This document shows positions 9,359 through 15,842 of a DNA stretch of 43,868 nucleotides, one piece after another (position 1 is the first letter of the stretch; every line of letters starts with the position of its first letter). The position numbers were made by a program, and so were the translations under genes. Source of the stretch: Methanoregula sp. UBA276. Lineage in GTDB: Archaea > Halobacteriota > Methanomicrobia > Methanomicrobiales > Methanospirillaceae. The stretch is taken from positions 1-43,868 of the forward strand of contig DANA01000036.1 of the NCBI GenBank assembly GCA_002508495.1, given 5' to 3'. The notes beneath the pieces are model-generated. The model did no database searches. It was not told the DNA's origin and was given only the letters and a program-made list of their open reading frames with translations.

Positions 9359-9601
9359 ATGAGGTGCATTCAGGTGGACACGGGAAAGATCATGACCGGT
9401 TTCTCTCTCATCCTCCTCACGATTGCCATGATAGTCTCCCCGTCCGGGGCAGCCGTTATGGCCGGGTCCTGCGAATACCGTTGCTGGACACTACCGTACT
9501 CCGATGAAGCGGTATGTCCTGCCAGCACCGGACCCGGCTCAATAGTCATGATCAGCCATGATGCATCCGGTACCTTTGCCACAAACCCGTACGAACGATG
9601 A
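9359..9601 (+). CDS. Possible small secreted protein
   Basis: 80 residues (or 69 if the ATG at 9392 is used, which has GGGAAAG upstream). A hydrophobic segment (SLILLTIAMIVSPSGAAVM) resembles a signal peptide, followed by a short part with three cysteines. No family is recognised and ribosome-site support is modest, so this could be a chance open frame. Confidence 0.3.
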   Translation: MRCIQVDTGKIMTGFSLILLTIAMIVSPSGAAVMAGSCEYRCWTLPYSDEAVCPASTGPGSIVMISHDASGTFATNPYER

Positions 9602-10145
9602 ACATCCACGCACATCCCACGAGGGGATCCTTTGCAGGCATGAGGGCGAATTACGGACAGCACACTACCGCCATCCCCTCAAAAAACCTGCAGGAAATGC
9701 CTGGGCAACTCTCACTCCAGAGAACAGGAGGCCGTAAGAAGACCTCCAAAAAATCATACATCAAGCCACCATCCCATACCCTTTTTCGTCAAATCAATAC
9801 CGACCGTGCGTATTGGTAAAGCTACAGTTCACCGCGAGGGTCGGGGGATCAGGTCCGGTAAATAACTGCTATTAAATGCGTTGTCAGATGAACAGCGCGA
9901 TCCGGTGTTTGCGATGAAACACCGTGCTCCACCGACATCATGGGTACTATTCAGACGCTCACGGGGGCTTTCGTCTATACATTCCCCCATCGCGGTGGCT
10001 TCAATCACTGATTTTCCTGACCGGAAATTGTCCCAGAAGCTGCCCAGATGCCAGAACTGGTCAAAGATCTCCTTTGGGTCAGTTTTTTCTTTGTTGGGGG
10101 ACGAACGCCCGTTCATGGGCGTTTCTCCAGAGCAAAAAAGGGGAA
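9602..10145. other. Intergenic region, no supported gene
   Basis: The open frames here lack ribosome sites and protein-like composition. The only structured element I see is the hairpin at 10104-10123 close to the end of the surface-protein gene. Confidence 0.4.
10104..10123 (-). terminator. Hairpin downstream of surface-protein gene
   Basis: A perfect inverted repeat, AACGCCC-GTTCAT-GGGCGTT. It lies 22 bases past the stop of the minus-strand gene 10146-11096. A run of six T on the minus strand (10134-10139) precedes it. The T-run is the more likely archaeal termination signal; the hairpin may protect the 3' end. Confidence 0.4.
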
Positions 10146-11096
10146 TTATTCTCGCCGGTTGAACAGGGCAATGCAGAGCCCGGCAAGGGCAAGAGCAGCA
10201 ACGGGAATGAATGCAGATACCGGAGTCTGGGTTGCACCTCCATCACCTGCGGGGATGGTGCCGATGGTCTGCACCGTTGTGGGAATCGCAGTTGGCCGGG
10301 TCGTTATCTCGATCGGCGTCGGTGTAACTGCCGGTGTCTCCACGGTATCTGCGGGCTTTGTCAGCCGCACGTTATCGATATAACCGTTAGCATAAAGCCC
10401 CATCATGCCATAATCCCCGACAGAGCCGATGAAGATCCGGTTCATGGCATGGAGATCCTGGGCAACATTCACGTAGTAACTCCAGACATCCTTACCGGTC
10501 CGTTTTTCCGTTACTTTCATGGTGACGAGCGCATTGTCTGCATTGTAGCTGACCGCAACATGATAGGTCGTGTTGAGCTCGTACTTCACCGAGGGGCCGT
10601 TGTATGCAGTGTCACCGGACTGGCTGTTGACCTGCGTCATCTTGTTGCCGTTTGTTACGAGCCGGAGCCACATGATCTGGCCGTATTTTGCATTCGTGAA
10701 CTGCGTCAGGACCATCGGGCCTTTTGAGGGGTCCATCTCGGCACCCGAGAAACCAAGGCGGAACGTCGCGCCTTCATTGACCGAAGCATCGACACGCTCC
10801 AGGATCACATCATATTCGAGCTTGAACGAACCCCGCTCGTAGTCCAGGGGTTCATATTGAGAACCGGCATAGTATGCATAATTGCCCGTGCTCGGTTCGA
10901 TCGAAAAGTGGTACATTCCCCGGTCCGCATCCCAGTAATTGGACGACGGGTTGTTGGTCACCCATTTGGGATCGGACGAGAACGTGGTCTGGTAGATCAC
11001 GGTTGAGTATGCAATATCATCGGCAGATACGAAAGGGATGCAGGCAAACAGGAATGCGCCGACAATTACGCAGATGAGAACAGGTCGAAGACTCAT
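10146..11096 (-). CDS. Secreted surface protein with LamG-like domain and C-terminal anchor
   Basis: 316 residues. Begins with signal peptide MSLRPVLICVIVGAFLFAC and cleavage near VSADD. The middle (about 30-235) alternates strands with aromatic residues and ends NGYIDNVRLTKP, the usual end of concanavalin/LamG-like carbohydrate-binding jelly-rolls. A Thr/Pro stalk follows, then a C-terminal membrane helix (FIPVAALALAGLCIALF) and NRRE, typical of archaeal S-layer-associated proteins. The ATG at 11096 has GAGGTG 5 bases upstream. It likely binds a glycan or acts in adhesion outside the cell; the ligand cannot be predicted. Confidence 0.75.
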   Translation of the reverse strand: MSLRPVLICVIVGAFLFACIPFVSADDIAYSTVIYQTTFSSDPKWVTNNPSSNYWDADRGMYHFSIEPSTGNYAYYAGSQYEPLDYERGSFKLEYDVILERVDASVNEGATFRLGFSGAEMDPSKGPMVLTQFTNAKYGQIMWLRLVTNGNKMTQVNSQSGDTAYNGPSVKYELNTTYHVAVSYNADNALVTMKVTEKRTGKDVWSYYVNVAQDLHAMNRIFIGSVGDYGMMGLYANGYIDNVRLTKPADTVETPAVTPTPIEITTRPTAIPTTVQTIGTIPAGDGGATQTPVSAFIPVAALALAGLCIALFNRRE

Positions 11097-11372
11097 AAAA
11101 CACCTCGTTGTGTTGCACCGGAACGGCACAGGATTGCAGCACACAGGGTATGCAGGATCGGCTTTTCCCTGTCGCGCGTGCCGGGCCGGGTTCATATCAT
11201 ACTTTTTGTTGCAACGCGTTTAATAACCTCTTCATGGGCTGCCGGCAGGAACGGGGGTCATTCACGGTAAACTGTGGCATTCTCTGGACCTTTTTTACTC
11301 AGGAAATGTGCCGGCCGGATACTGTTTGATTTGGCCGGGGGGGGATAGCGGGGATGAGCCGGGAGCACTATG

Positions 11373-11383
11373 TTTATCTAAAA
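11373..11383 (+). promoter_or_regulatory. TATA-like box for tRNA-Gly
   Basis: The sequence TTTATCTAAAA is centred about 48 bases before the mature tRNA 5' end. This fits an archaeal promoter with a leader of about 20 bases. The rest of 11097-11372 shows nothing recognisable. Confidence 0.4.
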
Positions 11384-11424
11384 TTCCAGACTAATGGATA
11401 GAGAGCAGAAACGAACATTCTGTT

Positions 11425-11495
11425 GCGATAATAGTCTAGCGGTAGGACAGGAGCTTCCCAAGCTTCTAACCCGGGTTCGATCCCCGGTTATCGCA
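11425..11495 (+). tRNA. tRNA-Gly (anticodon CCC)
   Basis: The acceptor arm GCGATAA pairs with TTATCGC. The D-arm is GTCTAGCGGTAGGAC, the anticodon stem GGAGC/GCTTC holds loop TTCCCAA (anticodon CCC), and the T-arm is CGGGT-TCGATCC-CCGG. The discriminator base is A and CCA is not encoded. It lies 8 bases upstream of the ACT-protein gene on the same strand. Confidence 0.95.
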
Positions 11496-11503
11496 TCCGC
11501 TGT

Positions 11504-12187
11504 ATGGAACAGGAACCCGAGCGCTCGGCAATCAGGATAATCGCGGAGAACCGCCGTGGTGCCCTGCGGGACATCGCCACCGTAGTGGCGGATCATGATG
11601 CCAACATCGTCATGATCAGCCAGGAAGTCTTCGACTCCGGGCCGTACACGGGTCTTGCCGAACTCTACTTTGAATACGACAGCGACATGGTCAGGGACCA
11701 CGACCGGCTGGTCTCGGACCTGAAGAATATTACTTCTGTCCGCGAGGTGAAATGCTACCAGCCGTTTGGCCACATCTTCGGGAGCCGGGTCATCATCATC
11801 GGTGGCGGGGCGCAGGTCGCGCAGGTGGCACTCGGTGCCGTGAACGAGGCCGACCGGCATAACATAAGGGGCGAGCGGATCTCGGTGGACACGATCCCGC
11901 TTGTCGGGGAACGGAGCCTCGCCCTCGCGGTTGATGCCGTCACCCGCCTCCCCCGTGCTTCCATCCTCGTGCTGGCCGGTTCGATCATGGGGGGCGAGAT
12001 CTCCAAGGCCGTTGACCGGGTCAGGGAAGCCGGCATCCCGGTCATCGCCTTAAGGATGGCAGGAACTGTCCCGGAGCATGCCGATCTCGTGGTCACCGAC
12101 CCCATCCAGGCCGGGGTCTTTGCCGTGATGCACGTCAGCAGCAAGGCAGTTTTCGATATCAACCGGGTCCGCGGGCGTGAATTCTAG
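11504..12187 (+). CDS. ACT-domain protein (DUF5612 type)
   Basis: 227 residues. Residues about 8-80 form an ACT-like ligand-binding fold (IRIIAENRRGALRDIATVVA, then VMISQEV). The C-terminal part (about 95-225), with GSRVIIIGGGAQVAQVALGAV, is the DUF5612 domain found almost only in methanogens. ACT domains usually bind amino acids, so an amino-acid-sensing regulator is a reasonable inference, but the target is unknown. The start lies 8 bases after the tRNA-Gly gene, so it may share a transcript released by tRNA processing. The Sua5 gene follows after 2 bases, indicating an operon. Confidence 0.8.
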   Translation: MEQEPERSAIRIIAENRRGALRDIATVVADHDANIVMISQEVFDSGPYTGLAELYFEYDSDMVRDHDRLVSDLKNITSVREVKCYQPFGHIFGSRVIIIGGGAQVAQVALGAVNEADRHNIRGERISVDTIPLVGERSLALAVDAVTRLPRASILVLAGSIMGGEISKAVDRVREAGIPVIALRMAGTVPEHADLVVTDPIQAGVFAVMHVSSKAVFDINRVRGREF

Positions 12188-12189
12188 CC

Positions 12190-12765
12190 ATGGATGTTAT
12201 TGAAAAAGCCGTCGGCGTACTGATGCATGACGGGCTCGTGATCTATCCTACCGACACCCTGTACGGCCTGGGTGCCGATGCGTTTTCCGATGAGGCAATC
12301 GTACGAGTGTACGAGGCAAAAAAACGCCCGGTTTCGATGCCCATTTCTATTGCCGTTGCCGATTTTGACATGCTTGCAGCAGTTGCCCACGTCCCCGCTG
12401 GATCAGATTGTTTTCTCAAGACATTCCTGCCCGGGCCGGTCACGGTTATCCTTCCTGCCCGGAACTGTATACCGGAGATCCTGACCGGGGGCACCGGGAT
12501 GATCGGCATCCGCATGCCGGCCCACGACACTGCCCAGAGGCTCATCGAGGCATTCGATTCCCCCCTCACGGCAACGAGCGCCAACCTCCATGGTGCAAGA
12601 GACCCCCAGACGCCGGACCAGTGCACCGTGCCCCACGAGTTTTTGATCGATGGCGGCCGCCTTCCTGGTACCGCAAGCACGGTCGTTGACCTCGTGGAGG
12701 GAACGATCCTCCGCCCGGGTGCCGAGGTGGATACGATCATTGCCTTTTTGAAAAACCACGGGTAG
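12190..12765 (+). CDS. L-threonylcarbamoyladenylate synthase (Sua5/YrdC)
   Basis: 191 residues, the size of a YrdC domain alone without the Sua5 extension. Family knowledge: it makes threonylcarbamoyl-AMP from Thr, bicarbonate and ATP, the first step of t6A37 modification of tRNAs reading ANN codons. Visible marks: VIYPTDTLYGLGADA, KKRPVSMPISIAV, LPGPVTVILPA, IGIRMPAHD, TATSANLHGA, and STVVDL near the end. Active-site Lys and Ser/Thr residues are kept. It starts 2 bases after the ACT gene and precedes the nucleotidyltransferase by 9 bases. Confidence 0.93.
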   Translation: MDVIEKAVGVLMHDGLVIYPTDTLYGLGADAFSDEAIVRVYEAKKRPVSMPISIAVADFDMLAAVAHVPAGSDCFLKTFLPGPVTVILPARNCIPEILTGGTGMIGIRMPAHDTAQRLIEAFDSPLTATSANLHGARDPQTPDQCTVPHEFLIDGGRLPGTASTVVDLVEGTILRPGAEVDTIIAFLKNHG

Positions 12766-12774
12766 GACGTTCGT

Positions 12775-13704
12775 ATGGAGCCGGTTCGCCTGCGTGATTT
12801 TATCGAGGATGCCGATGGCTGGCTCTATGCTGTTTCCACGTACGACAACGAGACTTTTGCCGGCTGCGTCCTCCGCTATGTCCCGGACCCTGGCGGAAAA
12901 CGTATTCACCCGTCAGGACGGCGATATACCAAGTATGATTTTGAGGAAGCCTATGCATTCATTGCCCGCCACAGACCGCAGTATGCCGGGCTCCTGCACC
13001 GCATCCCCTACACGGATATTAAACGAGTGTACAAGCCCGACCTCGAAATCGGGCGGATCGCCGCTACGCATCCCCGGGTAAAGAAGCTCGTTGACCTCTT
13101 TTCCCTGCCAAAGGGTACGGTGGGATGCACCGGCTCGCTCCTCTGCCAGCTCGATGACGAGACTTCCGATATCGACATGGTGGTATACGGCAGGCACTGG
13201 TTTTCTGCCCAGAAAACGGTTGAACGGGGAATACGGGTCGGGACAATAGAAGGTCTCTCGGAATCCATGTGGCAGAAAGTGTACGAGAAACGCAAACCCG
13301 AGATCCCGTACACGGTGTTCGTCCGGCACGAACAACGCAAATTCAACCGCGGGCAGGTTGACGGGACCTACTTTGACATCCTCTATACCCGGTCCTATGA
13401 TGAGATCACGTCGGCACCAGCAGGAAAAGGAGAGGTTCTGGGCAAAACAACCATCGAGGCAACGGTTACCGACGCATCCCTTGCCTTCGACAACCCTGCC
13501 GTATACGAAGTCAGGCACGAATCCGTAAAAAAAGTCCTCTCCTTCACCCATACCTACAGCGGGCAGGCACTTCCCGGGGAGATCATCGAAGCCCGCGGGG
13601 TGCTGGAGCAGCACGGGAACGAACAATGGCTGATTGTCGGGACTACCCGCGAAGCCCGGGGCGAGTATATTGTTTCAAAGACCCTGCTTGAGAAGGGTAA
13701 TTGA
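12775..13704 (+). CDS. Predicted archaeal nucleotidyltransferase (COG1665 type)
   Basis: 309 residues. The central part carries a polymerase-beta-like nucleotidyltransferase signature: CTGSLLCQLDDETSDIDMVVYG, here given as GSLL then SDIDMVVYG, with the two Asp metal ligands. The N-terminal part (FIEDADGWLYAVSTYDN) and C-terminal strand-rich part match an archaea-specific family of unknown substrate. It sits 9 bases after the Sua5 gene, so the three genes from 11504 appear to be one operon. A role in RNA modification or nucleotide transfer is inferred from context only. Confidence 0.75.
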   Translation: MEPVRLRDFIEDADGWLYAVSTYDNETFAGCVLRYVPDPGGKRIHPSGRRYTKYDFEEAYAFIARHRPQYAGLLHRIPYTDIKRVYKPDLEIGRIAATHPRVKKLVDLFSLPKGTVGCTGSLLCQLDDETSDIDMVVYGRHWFSAQKTVERGIRVGTIEGLSESMWQKVYEKRKPEIPYTVFVRHEQRKFNRGQVDGTYFDILYTRSYDEITSAPAGKGEVLGKTTIEATVTDASLAFDNPAVYEVRHESVKKVLSFTHTYSGQALPGEIIEARGVLEQHGNEQWLIVGTTREARGEYIVSKTLLEKGN

Positions 13705-13735
13705 AATCCTTTCGAGAAAGGGCATACCGGTTTTG

Positions 13736-14095
13736 TCATCCCATAGGACAGGAACTCCCGCCGGGTTGTCCCGGTGAACGCCAGACATCGACGTAGTCTT
13801 CGTACTGGTCCGGGAAAAACTCTGACGAGGGTTCGAACCGGAATTTCTGCAGGATATGCTGCATGACCGGCCGCGGCATCACCACGCGGACATCGTATCC
13901 CCGCGTAAGCCACGAGCGGATGAGCGCCTGCGTGTTTCCCGCGTTCTTCTCCCGCGATATGATGAAGTGGAGGTAGAGGCGGTTCTCACCGGTTAGTTCC
14001 AGCCACCCGGAGAAGAGGTCTTCAACAAATCCCAGTCCATCGCCCTCAGGCGTCCCGGTTTCGATTCGGATTGCATTCGTTTGAATCACGTCCAT
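13736..14095 (-). CDS. Hypothetical protein
   Basis: 119 residues from the ATG at 14095; a TTG at 14113 is also in frame. Mixed alpha/beta composition with SREKNAGNTQALIRSWLTRGYDVRVVMP, here noting RSWLTRGYDVRVVMP as the clearest conserved-looking segment, and an acidic C-terminal end (PDQYEDYVDVW). No cysteines or membrane segment. No family recognised. It is convergent with the nucleotidyltransferase gene and divergent from the DUF3795 gene. Confidence 0.5.
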   Translation of the reverse strand: MDVIQTNAIRIETGTPEGDGLGFVEDLFSGWLELTGENRLYLHFIISREKNAGNTQALIRSWLTRGYDVRVVMPRPVMQHILQKFRFEPSSEFFPDQYEDYVDVWRSPGQPGGSSCPMG

Positions 14096-14204
14096 TCTTG
14101 AGACGATCCTCAACGTTTTCCATATCCGGGATTTAAGGTGCGGGAGAACGCGGGGTGAAAGTGGACCGGGCAGTTTTTTGTATACCCGGAACCCACATCA
14201 CCGT

Positions 14205-14615
14205 ATGGCAAAGAACCCGTTCAGGACAACGCTCATTGCCCCCTGCGGTATGGACTGCGCCATCTGCTCGGCGTTCCTGCGGGAGAAGAACCGGTGCGGC
14301 GGGTGTTACGCACCGGACCGGCTGTGCAGCATCAACTGCACCATCTCTGGCTGCCCGGACATCCGTCGCAGGTATCATCACACCTGCACCAGTTTCCCGT
14401 GCCGGCGGCTGAAGCAGCTGGACAAGCGGTACCGGACAACGTATGGCATGAGTATGCTCGACAATCTTGAAGCGATCCGGAAAAACGGAATCCGGGCTTT
14501 TGTTAAGATGGAGCGGGAGCAATGGACGTGCCCGTCCTGCGGGGGGACGATCGATGTGCACCACGGGAAGTGTGTGGTATGCGGGAAGGAACGGGAACTT
14601 GGGGAGAATGGATAA
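14205..14615 (+). CDS. DUF3795-type cysteine-rich protein
   Basis: 136 residues. The N-terminal half has the family pattern LIAPCGMDCAICSAFLREK, followed by CGGCYAPDRLC and several further cysteines (INCTISGC, FPCRRLKQLDKRY). The C-terminal part holds an additional zinc ribbon, CPSCGG...CVVCGKE. The family is common in methanogens and anaerobic bacteria and its function is unknown; the cysteine content suggests metal or Fe-S binding. The ATG at 14205 begins MAKNPFRTTLIAPCG, the natural family start. Confidence 0.8.
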   Translation: MAKNPFRTTLIAPCGMDCAICSAFLREKNRCGGCYAPDRLCSINCTISGCPDIRRRYHHTCTSFPCRRLKQLDKRYRTTYGMSMLDNLEAIRKNGIRAFVKMEREQWTCPSCGGTIDVHHGKCVVCGKERELGENG

Positions 14616-14692
14616 ATCCGGGCAACGGGTCTGGAGCGAGAACCCATACTGACCATACCAGGGACAGAGCAGGCACCTTCAATCCGGTCGAT

Positions 14693-14768
14693 ACCCCCCT
14701 CCACTTTTTTTTTCAAACTACGGGGACCCCCCCTATGATGGGGTGGGGGGGTTACCGGGCACCCCCTC
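14693..14768. repeat. G/C-rich palindromic repeat, copy 1
   Basis: A 75-base unit that occurs twice in the 437-base spacer 14616-15052. It has a C-run, then ACTTTTTTTTTCAAACTAC, then a hairpin with arms ACCCCCCC and GGGGGGGT. The second copy is at 14918-14992. The arms and T-run are conserved while the loop varies (TATGATGGGG against TGCCATGGGGG), which suggests selection on structure. Confidence 0.75.
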
Positions 14769-14917
14769 CCCCCTCCGGCCGGATCTGACCCCCTCCGATC
14801 AGATTTGAGTAGCACGGAGTTTTTTCATCCACGTCATTATCTCCATGAGAAATGATGGTGCTGGCAATGCAAATACGGGCGTATTACTCAATTTTGCGGA
14901 GGGGGGTCAGCGGGTAA

Positions 14918-14992
14918 CCCCCCCTTCACTTTTTTTTTCAAACTACAGGGACCCCCCCTGCCATGGGGGTGGGGGGGTGCCGGACACCCCCC
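14918..14992. repeat. G/C-rich palindromic repeat, copy 2
   Basis: Second copy of the unit at 14693-14768, in the same orientation, separated by about 150 bases. Most differences lie in the hairpin loop and at the right edge (TGCCGGACACCCCCC against TTACCGGGCACCCCCT). No gene is supported in the surrounding spacer. Confidence 0.75.
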
Positions 14993-15052
14993 CTTTTTGG
15001 AATTGCAGTTTCATGAAAAAGAGCATCAACAGGGTTGTAGTACCGCACCTGC

Positions 15053-15688
15053 TTACAGCAATTCGGAGAGCCGTCTCCCCGTGCTGCTCGCGCACCGGTC
15101 CTTGTACCGGCACCGGTTACAGGGTGCATTGAGCGGGGGCTCCGGCAGGCGTCCGTCCATGATGGCGTGGTACTTGTGGAGAGAGGTAAGCACCTGCCGG
15201 CGATCGCGGGGCTGCACATCATGGTAGCGGGCAATGCCGTCCGGGATGTGCTCGATGGTGCCGCCCGCGACATCTCTTCCGGTCATCTCCTCAAGGCAGA
15301 GCGCAAGAGCTGCAACACGGAGCCGGTCGGCAGAATACGTGCCCATCGGCAGGGCGCCGGTAGCACGGATGACCGAGAACGCACCATCGCCGGTGACCCG
15401 GTCGATCATCCCCGCGATGCCGTGCTTTTCCGAGACTACCCGGACATCGGTCTCCAATGCCACCTTCCACTCCTGCCGGGTGCATGACGCAACGCAGAGA
15501 TCCAGGTATTCCCTGAGCGCGGTATCGATACCCGGCTTTACGGAGCTAACTTCGTTCCATACCGCTTCAGCATCGAGCGGTGTCCCGAGGTGGTACGAGA
15601 GCTGCTTGCAGACCGCGTACCGGTCAGACTCAGCGAGTGGCTCGTTCCTCTCGTAATAAAACCGGACCGGACATGCATGTACCCGCAC
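15053..15688 (-). CDS. Cas4-like PD-(D/E)XK nuclease family protein
   Basis: 211 residues from a GTG at 15688. The frame is open further upstream and reads ILAQDKKHATISDLV before the GTG, which looks like the true N terminus; an AGGAG at about 15737-15741 supports a start near 15730, possibly a non-standard codon. Family marks: an N-terminal Cys in RVHACPVRFYYER and three C-terminal cysteines (APCNRCRYKDRC), the Cas4-type Fe-S ligands. The catalytic region reads GMIDRV then SVIRATG, so the Asp is kept but the usual E-x-K appears replaced. No CRISPR array or other cas gene is in the window. It may be a repair protein or an inactive paralogue. Confidence 0.65.
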   Translation of the reverse strand: MRVHACPVRFYYERNEPLAESDRYAVCKQLSYHLGTPLDAEAVWNEVSSVKPGIDTALREYLDLCVASCTRQEWKVALETDVRVVSEKHGIAGMIDRVTGDGAFSVIRATGALPMGTYSADRLRVAALALCLEEMTGRDVAGGTIEHIPDGIARYHDVQPRDRRQVLTSLHKYHAIMDGRLPEPPLNAPCNRCRYKDRCASSTGRRLSELL

Positions 15689-15842
15689 CAGATCCGAGAT
15701 CGTGGCATGTTTCTTATCCTGCGCCAGAATATCGCTCCTGTAAGGAATGTAAGAACCATAAAGAGATTAGTGTTGTTACCGTGGGGGTGCAGGAACAACA
15801 CGCGTATCGCACCAGGACACGGTGCCCAAATCAAAGGTTGTA

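Noticed and set aside
758..9978. Similarity between 758-782 (ACGCTCATGGAGGCTTTCGT) and 9954-9978 (ACGCTCACGGGGGCTTTCGT)
   Set aside because: About 21 of 25 bases match but the similarity does not extend, so I cannot separate it from chance or a tiny decayed repeat.
9829..10116. 95-codon open frame on the minus strand
   Set aside because: No start signal, odd composition, and its start lies in the hairpin after the surface-protein gene.
14938..15273. 111-codon minus frame through the second G/C-rich repeat
   Set aside because: It overlaps the Cas4-like gene in another frame and includes the repeat; composition is not protein-like.
15053..15842. CRISPR array near the Cas4-like gene
   Set aside because: I looked for regularly spaced direct repeats here and elsewhere and saw none; the two repeats at 14.7 and 14.9 kb are only two copies with no array structure.
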